Source of the DNA: Limisphaerales bacterium
GTDB taxonomy: Bacteria > Verrucomicrobiota > Verrucomicrobiia > Limisphaerales > AAA164-E04
Length of the DNA: 64,000 bases
NCBI GenBank assembly: GCA_024761205.1
Contig: JAMASS010000020.1
Location: 25,290-89,289, forward strand
Direction: 5' to 3'
A program made the position numbers and the translations under genes. The notes under the pieces are model-generated. The model was given only the letters and a program-made list of their open reading frames with translations, did not search any database and was not told where the DNA came from. Below, piece by piece: positions 19,625 through 28,791 of the stretch. Numbering within the stretch: position 1 is the first letter of the stretch; each line of letters starts with the position of its first letter.

Positions 19625-20039
19625 ATCGAATCCTTATCCACCTGACATCAGACGCAGCACAAGCACCAAGCATGGGATAACACGACAATTAACTCTGGAT
19701 TCCGCCGTCCGTCAAGCCATTCACACCGAGACTCGGTTATCCGCAGGCAGTGCAAGGCACGGGTGAAGGTCGCTAATGATAAGCATGTTTGGTGACAAGA
19801 GAAATCGGAGGACACATGGGAAAGCAGCGAAAGAGCCACACAAACACCCAAACTTCCAATCACCCCTTCTCAATTCCGCCCGATTCGGAAGAGGCGCCTA
19901 ATAGCAACCGCCCATCAATAGCCTCCCGCCATCTCGCCAGCTCCGGCACACGTCGACGATCAACCCTAGCTGGCAATCTCACTCTCAGCAAATTGGCGCA
20001 CAGATGCCAACGTAGCCGGCCTCAAGTCCTTCTGGTTGA
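19625..20039. other. Intergenic or decayed sequence
   Basis: No supportable gene. Minus-strand text such as TSFINQKDLRPATLASVRQF near 20000 may be the continuation of the decayed repeat protein to its right. Confidence 0.35.
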
Positions 20040-20420
20040 TGAAGCTCGTCAGAACTCAGGTTTTGTCACCGCCTACATGGATCGAACGAACCTTATCAAA
20101 ACCGCCAAATGCAGCGCCTCATCATCCGGACATTGCTTGATAGAGCAGAGCAAGACACTCGATTTATCCCCATCAAAAAAAATCTCCACGGCGACGCTCA
20201 AGGCCTTTCGAAAGACTTCATCCGATAGGTTGGCACGCTGGAACAACTCGACCAGCACACGCTTTCGATCTCCAGATAAGTGGATGGTTTGCATGGCGCC
20301 AAGATAGGCGCCACAAACCGCATCAGCCGTCGAAAGAAGACGACCAGCCCGCACCAAAACGGAGGTCTTATCGCCATCGGAGGGAATGCGCGAGAAACCA
20401 TCGCCAAGTAACCCATCTGA
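20040..20420 (-). pseudogene. Remnant of a protein with SDGDK-type helical repeats
   Basis: Joining minus frames gives three units of about 36 residues: IPSDGDKTSVLVRAGRLLS, HLSGDRKRVLVELFQRANLS and FFDGDKSSVLLCSIKQC. The pattern 'I-S-D-x-x-K/R-x-V-L' followed by two helices resembles the repeats found in the C-terminal part of many BlaR1/M56-peptidase-like proteins. The units are in at least two frames, and sequence on both sides is degenerate, so the gene is dead. Confidence 0.55.
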
Positions 20421-22216
20421 ACGCTACAGTCCATTCTGCGATCTTTCAGCAAAGCACTCAACGCCCCGGTGGGGGTCGCCGCTAGACGCCGTTGTATCAA
20501 TGACTTCAAAGAGAGCAACCGCGAAAGCGCTGCTCTCCGGGTCAACTGTTCCCGATCCAGCCCGCCACTCTCGAAAAATTCTTGGAAGCGGATGCGCTTC
20601 GGGCTATTGCTTCGTATCAACGAAATTTCGCTGAGGACGCCCTCAACGCCACCTTCACGTCGAATCCGCTGGCCTCGATAGCCGTCTCCCGAATGACGGT
20701 CAGAAAAATCTCCCGCTGCCAAGTGATGGCCGCTTCATACACTTCCCCTCTTTCCTTGGCCCAAACCAAAAGCGGATTATACACTTGATTTAGCGGCAAA
20801 AGTCTTTGTGGAATAGCGGGCATTGTCCACTCGGTCTCTCGCCATCGCTTCGGGGGTGGGGTAATCATCCAACGGCAAGCGGGATCGTTCCATAGAGCTT
20901 CGGCAAGACCCGATCAAGCTGGCGCCGGAAAGAAAGGATCCCAATCAGATGGCTGCTCGCATCAATGACTTCGGGCGTCGCGCCCTTGAAGCGTGGACTC
21001 CGCTCATGCCCCCGCTTCCCGAGGCAGTCCGTTATCAGAAATGACGAATCCTTGAAGCCCTGCCGAGGTGAAGCCTCCCCCGCCTTCGCCCCAAATCTGA
21101 TGCGTCGCCCGGTCTTTCCCGCCGCCCTCTTGCCCACGGCGCCCGCCCTTGGCGGTTCCGGGTTCCTAACCGAGCGCAAAACTTTCATGCCGCCCCCCTC
21201 CCGCTTTTGCCCACGGTGCCCGCATCCGGCGTCTTTAAGCGGCCTTCGGCGAGCGTTGCTCATGTTGGCCCGTTTCCCCCGCTGAAGTAAGTTTCATCCG
21301 CCTCAGCCCGGGCCGGAGAACGGGGCGTCCTTGCCTTCGCGCAGCCCAAGCCTGAAGCAGGCGATGGAGCATGAAGCAGGCGGTCTTTTGGCCTATACTT
21401 GCGCTTCAAACACACTTGGCGGCCGCTGCTTCAAGTGGGGACATATTCATCAGCTCGATGACTGTGACACTGTCGGCGGCATCCCTTTTCCCGGTGCTTT
21501 ACGCCGGTGGACTCGCCTCATTCCGTGTCCAAAGTAGCAGCAAATCCAAGACGGCGCGCCAAGTATCAACATAATTTCCCACAAAAGGCGGACAAGGAGA
21601 TCTATCAAATCATCGAAGAAGTGGAGGGACGGGTATTCGGTCAAAGTAGCCCCTTTACGATCAACACCCCGTATTTGGATCACGCCGCCGAGGAGATCAA
21701 ACCCGAAGAAATTATCAGCCAGTGCCAAGAGACGCTAGAGAAGACCTTGAGCATCGAGGAGGCATTTGACTAGCGGTCCAGAACAGTCGGCAAACCAGAG
21801 AGAAAAGAACGACTTTATCTCACTGTGTTAACGCTCACGGGTGAACGATTCGAATTCAGTCCCCAGTTCCTCGTGCGATCGGTCATCGCGAGAAATCGCA
21901 TTTGCCAACGGCGATTAAACAGGCGGTATTAACAGTCTCGCCTCACGGTGGGCCAAGTCCTGACGCCCCGCGCCACTCTCGCTAATGAGGTCCTCCGCTT
22001 TTACACCGGTAATCCGCGTCACTCGGCAGTCAGTTCCCTTTCTGTCAACATCGTTCACCCCTCTACTCCGCAAGTGCCGGACGTACGATTGCGGCGAAAA
22101 ATCTCAAACAAGCCGAACGCAATGTCATTTACGCCGTCCGCAGCCTCAGCGAATTTCAAAAGAGTTTTCCGTGAGCATCGTTTCTGGGCTCTTCAACCTC
22201 CTGCAACAAAAGGACA
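20421..22216. other. Long decayed stretch
   Basis: No intact gene recognised over 1.8 kb. Minus-strand frames at 20425-20870 probably continue the decayed repeat protein. 21000-21260 is GC-rich with cluster-like low-complexity text and may be a dispersed repeat. A plus frame at 21507-21773 (88 codons, QKADKEIYQIIEEVEGRVFG) is coding-like but unrecognised. Around 22080-22170 broken plus frames are also coding-like without identity. Confidence 0.4.
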
Positions 22217-22396
22217 TCATCCGCAACCGCTTCGCAGACTTCCCTCGAACAAAGGCGCCATCTCGCTAAACGTCACAAACGCATCCGCGCCAGCCTGAGG
22301 ACGCCCCCATCCTAAAATCCGTAATACCCCCTCCAAGAGCAACACCCCCAGAACACCGGCAGTGACTGCGCCCAGCCAAAAAAGAAATCCTTTCAT
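22217..22396 (-). pseudogene. N-terminal fragment of a membrane-anchored protein
   Basis: From ATG 22396 a 59-codon frame reads MKGFLFWLGAVTAGVLGVLL, a membrane segment, then LEGVLRILGWG and VTFSEMAPLFEG before a stop. This N-terminal layout (one membrane helix, 'LEG..LR..G.G', then a '...F...PLF' motif) is what I recall for verrucomicrobial membrane-anchored SGNH/TPR proteins, but that is weak. The rest of such a protein is missing or frame-shifted. Confidence 0.4.
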
Positions 22397-22638
22397 GCAG
22401 ACCCTCGAACGCGGAAAACTGTTTCAACTGCTGAGTCATCGCCAGTTGCGCCCTAGCGTCGATTCATTCCCATCAGCAAGGGTTACCAACGAAAGAAAGC
22501 AGCAGCGAAGGGCATTTTGCTGAGATCAGGACATACGCCCCCGACAAAGTCATGGCCGATTCACCGGACCGCGTGATTACTCATCTCTTGATGAAACTGC
22601 CATTTACAATCAGACCAACAGCTACGCTACGATCTGCA

Positions 22639-22935
22639 CTACCGGCAGGCATCCTTTCTATGTGCGATGCGGATCACAACGACGAGAAGCATTCGGTCAA
22701 CAATTTCATAGACAACATGATAGCCGTCGATCCTGATTCGGTAGGGTTGGTCGGCGCCTTCCAATTTCTTAACACCCTTTGGACGAGGACTATCGGTGAG
22801 GAATTCCAGCGTGGCGAAAATTTCAAGCAACCGAAACCGACCTGGATACCGAAGATATTTCTCCTCAGAACAGGCGAGCTCAACTCGGTAGGAGCCATCA
22901 GCAATCAGCCATTCCTTGACCTCTTCCAAAGGCAC
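22639..22935 (-). CDS. RelE/ParE-family toxin (possibly fused to antitoxin tail)
   Basis: The frame opens at a GTG (22935) with VPLEEVKEWLIADG, which belongs to the antitoxin tail, and runs directly into toxin text from about residue 15: SYRVELACSEEKYLRYPGRF, IFATLEFLTDSPRPKGVKKL, YRIRIDGYHVVYEIVDRMLL and VVVIRIAHRKD. The R-x-R-x-G/D-x-Y-x-V-x-Y-x-I core and terminal HR are RelE hallmarks. These toxins cleave mRNA at the ribosome. The usual separate toxin start is not visible, so a stop codon between antitoxin and toxin seems to have been lost. Whether it is still expressed is uncertain. Confidence 0.65.
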   Translation of the reverse strand: MPLEEVKEWLIADGSYRVELACSEEKYLRYPGRFRLLEIFATLEFLTDSPRPKGVKKLEGADQPYRIRIDGYHVVYEIVDRMLLVVVIRIAHRKDACR

Positions 22936-23067
22936 TCGCAGCTCGTGACCCTCTCGGCAATGGCCGGCAAGTCCACAACATCCCCCATCAGAGATTCATA
23001 TCCCTCGACAGGTAGTCACCTCGGCAACCTTATCGCCGTCTTCATTGGTAAGAAACTGACGACTCAT
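22893..23067 (-). pseudogene. Frame-shifted Phd/YefM-type antitoxin
   Basis: From ATG 23067 the text reads MSRQFLTNEDGDKVAEVTTC, then after a shift GYESLMGDVVDLPAIAERV, and after a second shift GHELRVPLEEVKEWLIADG. Put together this matches the compact Phd/YefM-like antitoxin pattern (FLTDEDGxKxAVVLPxEEYExLxED...). Two frameshifts break it. It directly precedes and merges with the toxin frame. Confidence 0.6.
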
Positions 23068-23204
23068 TACCGAAGCATGTGTATGGTGGTCTAGGCGATA
23101 CAATACGTCTCTCGAAAACGAGTCCGCTTCAAACCATGAAGGAGCAACGCTTCGGGTCGTGGTTTTTACATCTGCCCAGATAAATTTCCAAAAACTTAGG
23201 CTGA

Positions 23205-23745
23205 GCTAAGTTCTGTTTTTCTGCTTTGGGTCGCCTTTGTAGCAGCGCCACGGCTTCCGCTTGTCACTCGGTGATCTGTAGACGCCACTGTGGTTCGGCG
23301 GCGAATGCGGAGCGCCGAGGGGTATCCCCTCCCCTCTATCGGAGGCACTTTGGCACGCTGAGGATCTCGTCCGACAGCCCTCGGTCGGGAAGGAGGCCAC
23401 ACCCTCATTGCCGCCGCCGGGCTCCCGGACGGAACGGGCGGCGAGAGGCCGGGCGCCGTATCCGTGTCCAACACCAACAACGACGAATAAGCTGATAAAC
23501 GCCATGCCCAGCCAACCCACCAAATCCCTGCAAACACAACCACCGGCACAATGAGAACGGCGACAAATTCCAAGGCAGCAACGCTGAGTAAGTCCGTGAG
23601 AAAATGCCGCTCCCCAAACCATCCACAAGGATCGCCGAAAGCCACCACGAATGGCATTAGACACGATCACCAAATTTGTTGCCCACGAAATTAAAATCAG
23701 CAACGTCGCGGCCACAATGATGACCAAGCAGTCTCCATCAAGCAT
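23205..23745 (-). pseudogene. Decayed small membrane protein and adjoining GC-rich element
   Basis: Minus frames from ATG 23745 give MLDGDCLVIIVAATLLILIS and SNAIRGGFRRSLWMVWGAAF, then in another frame SVAALEFVAVLIVPVVVFAG and FISLFVVVGVG. Two or three membrane segments are split by a frameshift near 23570. The remaining 23210-23470 is GC-rich, with inverted stretches such as GCCGGGCTCCCGG, and looks like a dispersed intergenic element rather than coding sequence. No family recognised. Confidence 0.4.
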
Positions 23746-23936
23746 TAACTTATATCGTCACTGCAGGTTGTTTCCAATTTGTACTATCGAGACCGCCGCA
23801 CACGTTGCGGTGATACTTGATCCAACCTGACCCGCATAGCAATCACAGCAGGCATCTCTTAATTGATTCCTCCAATCCCTCTTCCTACTAGTCCGTTCCC
23901 CGGGTATTGAGCACGACCCACGCGTGAAACAGCTTG

Positions 23937-24616
23937 TCATGCAGCGCTAAAACGATCCTTGGTAAAAATATTACTCGGCTTGATATCCCCGTGAACGATG
24001 TCACGCCGCAACATATACTGAAGTGCTCCTGCAATCCAAAGCCCGACCCGCACGACATCACTGAAGAGAAGCTGCCCGTCTCCCAAAAGCTCTTTGAGCC
24101 TTGGCCCATTGATGAGTTCCATGGCGAAAAAGGACATGCCCTGTGATTTGTCGGCAAAGTAAATGCGAATGACATTCGGATGATCCACCCGGGCCCGGGC
24201 TTCTTGAAAAAGTTGCTGCACTCCGGTGAACCGTCGATGGCGGCACCCTAGATCACTTTCAAGGCCATATAGCTTTGCAGAGACTCGTCTAACGCGCGAC
24301 ACCCCTTTGTCCATGCCCCGCTCCTCAGCCATTCAAAAATGCGAAAATGCCCCCATTTCTGACCTAACAGAGAATCCTCCTCACCGGGAATAGCCACCAT
24401 CCTGGTACGCCGTTCACAGAGTGTCGCCAATGTGGTTTTTTCACCCTCTTGATCAGCTAGCAACAACGCACTGTAGTTTTGTCTGCATTCCAAGCATTCG
24501 ACACCCTCTGTCGGATCGATCTTCAGCAGCATTCCGCAGGCGCACCGATAGACCGAATCCGAAAAGGAGAGGCCTGGAGGAGAAGTGAGATTTTCAGGAT
24601 CTTCAGACGGGGCCAT
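23937..24616 (-). pseudogene. Broken, truncated serine/threonine protein kinase gene
   Basis: From ATG 24616 the frame encodes a short N-terminal region with a CACG...CLEC zinc-ribbon-like pair, then HFRIFEWLRSGAWTKGCRAL and SYMALKVI, a damaged P-loop and VAIK-like strand. A shift near 24250 leads to FQEARARVDHPNVIRIYFAD, FFAMELINGPRLKELL and IVHGDIKPSNIFTKDRF, which is the alpha-C helix, hinge and catalytic loop (HGDIKPSN; HRD is HGD here). The frame ends before the DFG segment. Frameshift plus truncation make it a pseudogene. Confidence 0.75.
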
Positions 24617-25936
24617 CGTTCTGAGCAAAAGGGGTCCCGTAGTCGCTGAGCATCTTGGGTTGTAGCCTTTTCAACCTCAATTCCAAAGTCCCAGCAAAAT
24701 CCAACTCTCCAGCTGACAAGCGTGCGCCAGAGCAAAGTACGCGATCGTGCGAAAGGCCCATACACCAAAAACCACCCTACCCAAGAAGCTAAAAAATCAC
24801 TCTCACCGTTGCATTCAACGCGAAAGCGTCCTGTAGCATTATCCCATCCAGAAACCCTTGCGATGGAAAACACCAAGGACTTCTCGGCAGTGGTGACAAA
24901 AGTAAATGAAGCAGACTCCAAGCATACTTTTGATCTTCCGGGCCAAGACCTAAGAAATCCCGTTCTCGCAATGGGGGCAGACATAACTCTGATTAGTATT
25001 GTCAATGATCTTTATCACCGTCCCTCGGCGAGCTGCTCATCCTTTTCCTTGTGTTCATGCAACTTGATTTGAGACTTTGCTCTGAATTACAGAGTTCTCT
25101 GCATCTCAACCGGATTTCGAGAGTTGATATGAAGACAATCATTTTTGTCGCATTCTTGGTGGTGGGCTTCAGGCCTGTGCACAACTCCTGAATCAAAACC
25201 CAATCCCGGGATCCAAAAGCTCTAGCCTCCCTCATCAGCAACTGGAAAAGCACTGAATGGATCGAGCGGCCAGGGAAAACCTAGAAGCTCATTCTCCGCA
25301 GCAAGAGAGTCGTCTTCAAAGCAGGAAAGAACGCAATATCGGTCGGAGGTCTCCACAAGGTCAAGATCCCGTCTCAGAGTCGAGAGGTAAAAGTCCACAA
25401 TGCCTCTGCGGTCGTCTCCTGATATAATCGTTGAGGCAAGGCAATTAGCGGTTAATCCCCGCAAGGAGACGTAGCACAAGGCAAAGACGCAACAGCTAGA
25501 ACTGGGCCGCTCTTAGGGCTAAGGGCGGCCCCGGCATGCAAAAATGACAACAACAAATCTTGAGCCGCGCATTCGAACGGTCCTGGATGATGCCCTATTC
25601 ATTTCCAACAGCCATAGCTGGAGCCGAAGTTGAGAGGGCAGAAACAGCCGTAGCTGCGGATGGACACGTAGCTGGAGCATATTGGTAACAACAGGGTTAA
25701 ACAGTAAATATATCGATTCCAATTTTGGCTGACCTCCTGCTATAGCTGCAATTACGAGATCATACTGAAAGATGGCGCCTTCACCTGGGGTTAAGAGAAT
25801 CCACGGCAGGGTCAAGTTCGGTATACAATCCGAGCGAACTCGAAACGGTGCTTGGCATGAAATCGGCGAATCATGAATCATCTAAGGACGGTAAAATATA
25901 GACACAGTTCTTTGAAATGACTCTGAGAAAGGCATT
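24617..25936. other. Decayed stretch
   Basis: No intact gene. Minus frames at 24620-25010 include a CPHC-like pair (TNQSYVCPHCENGIS) and coding-like pieces such as SFTFVTTAEKSLVFSIARVS, suggesting a lost zinc-ribbon protein upstream of the kinase. On the plus strand 25130-25430 holds MKTIIFVAFLVVGF, a signal-like start, followed in other frames by RVVFKAGKNAISVGGLHKVK, so a small exported protein may have decayed here. 25440-25930 shows nothing recognisable. Confidence 0.4.
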
Positions 25937-26520
25937 ATGAAACCGACTCCGGAAGAGGCAAAGGCTGCATTGTCTGAGATATCGAACGTTATTCAAGTCA
26001 TGCGGCGATCCATCAGTCATAGGGCTACCTGCTCCCTTGTTGATTCTTGGGGCTGCGTGTGGATCAGGGGCTATAGTTTTAGCCATTTCCGTCCTGAAGC
26101 CGCCGGTTTCATCTAGCCGGCACTTTATGTCGGGGCACAGGGGTCGCCTTATGGATATTGAGCGCCGTGATCAAAATTCCGATTCGGGATCACTCGGATG
26201 CGAAATTCGATTTGGTAGTCCTTTTTGCCTTTGCCGGACTCTGGTTGACTTTCCTTTTCCTTGCCGGGATTCCTAAGGAGTGATAGAAGCGAGTTGGGGG
26301 TGCTTTCCACCCGAAAGGTGGGTGCTTCTTTCGCCACGGTCCCAATGTTTTCCTACATCATCAACGGCCTTTGGCTCGTCTGTTTTTTGACGTGGATCGG
26401 GATCTAATTATCACTGTGGTGCTCGCACTCGGTTACTTTCTTTTGCCAGCATGGTCACTTTTGACCACTGGATTTATTGACGGAGGGATCATGCTCGTTT
26501 CCGGAGTGTTTATTCGCTAA
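25937..26520 (+). pseudogene. Decayed multi-pass membrane protein, partner of the following regulator
   Basis: ATG 25937 follows AAAGG and gives MKPTPEEAKAALSEISNVIQ and VMRRSISH. In other frames come PAPLLILGAACGSGAIVLAI, DLVVLFAFAGLWLTFLFLAG, FSYIINGLWLVCFLTWIGI and VVLALGYFLLPAWSLLTTGF. This is a 'short helical head plus several membrane segments' protein of the kind often encoded next to HTH_34-type regulators. Several frameshifts break it. Confidence 0.55.
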
Positions 26521-26540
26521 ATCTGGAAATAGAATTGGAA

Positions 26541-26923
26541 ATGGATCGCATCAGAATCATGGCGTCACTAACGACACGGCTGAGATGGAGGTAGACTTTC
26601 CCTCGCTAGCAAAGGTCCTGAAGCTCACAGACGGAACCCTCGGGGCGCACCCAGCCAAACTTGAGCAGGCAGGCTACATCGATATCAAGAAAACCTTCGT
26701 CAACCGAAAACCCAAAACTTATGTTCAAGCCACCATGCGTGGTCATACGGCCTTTGATGATCACGTCGTCGCCCTTCGCCAGATATTGGATGGGGAGAGG
26801 TTTAGTGGCCCCTCGACAGCAAGAAACGGCATCATGACAAACGGCTCCCTTTCGGAACACCGCACTATTTCTAGATTGAATTCATCACCGGTTGAGACAA
26901 TTGGCGGATTCACAAAATGCTGA
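26541..26923 (+). pseudogene. Winged-helix transcriptional regulator (HTH_34/MarR-like), frame-shifted
   Basis: ATG 26541 gives MDRIRIMASLTT and then a one-base shift near 26575 moves the coding sequence into the frame EMEVDFPSLAKVLKLTDGTL, HPAKLEQAGYIDIKKTFVNR and KPKTYVQATMRGHTAFDDHV. This is the winged-helix core of small HTH_34 regulators: recognition helix 'TDGTLGAHxxKLExAGYI', wing 'KKTFVNRKPKT'. Apart from the shift the gene is complete, so decay is recent. It follows the membrane-partner pseudogene in the same orientation. Confidence 0.7.
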
Positions 26924-26935
26924 TAGCTTCCCTCC

Positions 26936-27348
26936 GTGAAGACATTCAGCGGCGTCATTGAACGTTCGACGCAAGGAAATTGCCAATTACTCGATATCAC
27001 TAAAGATGTCCAATCTCTGGTCTCGGAAAGCGGGGTCAAAACCGGTCAGATGACTGCCATGGTGGTGGGCTCAACGGCATCGCTATCCACTGTTGAATTT
27101 GAATCAGGATTGGTGAACACGGACATTGCGGCAGCTTTAGAGCGCCTCGCTCCAGCAAATGATCAGTATGAACATGAGGCCATCTGGCACGATGACAACG
27201 GCCACAGCCACATCCGAGCAACGCTCGTCGGCTTCCTATCGTCAACGGCCAAGTCCCGCTTGGCACATGGCAACAAGTCGTGCTTATCGACTTTGACACC
27301 CGTCCTCGATCCCGTGAAATTATCGCCACCATAGTAGGGACCGAATGA
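26936..27348 (+). pseudogene. YjbQ/UPF0047 family protein gene with a single frameshift
   Basis: GTG 26936 starts MKTFSGVIERSTQGNCQLLD, KTGQMTAMVVGSTASLSTVE and [20 protein letters not shown]. The family's conserved 'H..S.H' ligand region is present. Near 27232 the frame shifts and continues in another frame as [20 protein letters not shown] and [18 protein letters not shown], ending at TGA 27346. The family is a thiamine-phosphate-synthase-like fold of poorly known function. The only lesion is a loss of a few bases between LVG and LPIVNG, so it is either a recent pseudogene or a sequence error. Confidence 0.75.
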
Positions 27349-27413
27349 GACCAAGAGCACATGCTGAATGAAGGCACCATCTCAAGTCATAACCTTCCAA
27401 GTATTCCAACGCC

Positions 27414-28016
27414 ATGGAACCGATTATTGAAACCCTGCAAAAGGGGCTTGAGCAGTTGGTGAACATTGTGATCAACACAGGCGCTGACACGGAAACGATT
27501 CTCATTATGGCGGCTGGCGGTGTCCTGCTGCTCTTTGGCCGTAAGCTCTACTGGTTTATCATTGCCGCCGCGGGCTTTGTGGCAGGCACAGTGATCGGCC
27601 ACGAAGTTTTTCCTCCAGATCCTCAATGGCTCGTGGTCGTCGCTTCGTTGCTTGTAGGCGTCGTGGCGGCGATTCTCAGTATCTTCCTTCAGCGCTTGGC
27701 TCTTCGGTTGGCCGGCATGATGGCAGGTGGGTTCCTCGGTTATACGGTGTTTGCTGCCTTTTTTGCCAAGCCGTGGCCATTGGTGGGACTCGCCCTCGGA
27801 TGCCTTCTCGGATTTTGGCTGATGATGCGGCTCTTCGACTGGGCCCTCATTATTCTCTCATCCCTTTCTGGCATGGCACTCATCGTCGAGCGGCTTCCTC
27901 TCGAGCGAGAACCGCTTTTGATCCTCGGGCTCGTCCTGGCGGTCCTCGGGATTGCCATCCAATCCAGCATGCAGAACAAAAGCGCAGCCGGAAAACGAGA
28001 GCCGAAACCTGCTTGA
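27414..28016 (+). CDS. Multi-pass membrane protein (DUF4203-like)
   Basis: The 200-residue protein has a short soluble head and about six membrane segments: ETILIMAAGGVLLLFGRKLY, WFIIAAAGFVAGTVIG, WLVVVASLLVGVVAAILSIF, RLAGMMAGGFLGYTVFAAFF, LVGLALGCLLGFWLMMRLFD and ILGLVLAVLGIAI, with a basic C-terminus (KREPKPA). Repeated glycines within the helices recall the TM7S3/TM198-like DUF4203 domain. Function is unknown. The YggT gene follows in the same orientation after 32 nt. Confidence 0.7.
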   Translation: MEPIIETLQKGLEQLVNIVINTGADTETILIMAAGGVLLLFGRKLYWFIIAAAGFVAGTVIGHEVFPPDPQWLVVVASLLVGVVAAILSIFLQRLALRLAGMMAGGFLGYTVFAAFFAKPWPLVGLALGCLLGFWLMMRLFDWALIILSSLSGMALIVERLPLEREPLLILGLVLAVLGIAIQSSMQNKSAAGKREPKPA

Positions 28017-28048
28017 CGCGGACTCGCCCCACCTCTCACACTTGCTGT

Positions 28049-28330
28049 ATGTATGTCCTTCGGGAAATCGTAGATCTGGCATTACGAGTTTTCGCCCTCG
28101 GACTCTTTGTATCGGTCATCCTCAATTGGATCGCTTCAAAGCCACCGAATGGGTTCCGAAAACAGCTAAACGGATTCTATGATATATTTTTGAATCCTCT
28201 TCGTCGTTACCTAAAACCCGTCAAACTCTCCCCTTCTGCGCCAGCGGGGCTCGATCTCAGTCCTCTGGTGCTTTTACTCATTGTCTGGTGGGCCATTTAT
28301 CCCTTCCTCATGTGGGTTTTCGGACGGTAA
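28049..28330 (+). CDS. YggT family membrane protein
   Basis: The start ATG 28049 gives 93 residues: MYVLREIVDLALRVFALGLF, then VILNWIASKP, NGFYDIFLNPLRRYLKPVKL and the second membrane segment LDLSPLVLLLIVWWAIYPFL. Two helices separated by the 'LNPLRR.L.P' loop and the 'DLSPLVLLL' motif are the YggT signature. In other bacteria it is linked to cell division or osmotic response. It is probably co-transcribed with the upstream membrane protein gene. Confidence 0.85.
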   Translation: MYVLREIVDLALRVFALGLFVSVILNWIASKPPNGFRKQLNGFYDIFLNPLRRYLKPVKLSPSAPAGLDLSPLVLLLIVWWAIYPFLMWVFGR

Positions 28331-28592
28331 TCGACTAAAAACACCGCTTTGGAAATCACCTGGTGCCAACGGGGCGATCATTAGCTTTTGAATGCCTCAA
28401 AGAAATGAAATGGTTTCATCGCCCCAACACTCTCCATTGGTCAGCCTAGGGAGAACTAACGGAAGAATCCGGAGCATATAATTCTGCTCATGGATTCAAA
28501 AGGGACCATGCTCGCTTGTTGAATCATTATCGCTGACTTAACGTCTAACAACTGCTACTCTCGTTATAGACGCGGATGATCCACACACGAAT

Positions 28593-28784
28593 ATGTCTGA
28601 AGAAGGTTCACCAGATGGAAAACGCCGCAAAAAGCGTCGGCGTTCATCGAAAAGCTACAAACCCATGAGAGAGAGCGTGATTATCTTTACGATGTTTATC
28701 ACGCTTACCGGTGTGATTGTCGTTTGCCTGTGGGTGATTATTCCCAACGCTCTTCGTTACCTGCGCCATAGCTTAGGGTGGTAA
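28593..28784 (+). CDS. Small basic single-pass membrane protein
   Basis: Sixty-three residues. A highly basic head (GKRRKKRRRSSKSYKPMRES) is followed by one membrane helix (VIIFTMFITLTGVIVVCLWV) and a short tail. Charge placement predicts the basic head in the cytoplasm. No family recognised. It converges on the hydrolase gene, 7 nt between their ends. Confidence 0.5.
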   Translation: MSEEGSPDGKRRKKRRRSSKSYKPMRESVIIFTMFITLTGVIVVCLWVIIPNALRYLRHSLGW

Positions 28785-28791
28785 TGCGGGA

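Noticed and set aside
27626..28048. Upstream part of a 234-codon frame ending in YggT
   Set aside because: It is the shifted reading of the intact membrane protein gene at 27414-28016. The real YggT start is ATG 28049.
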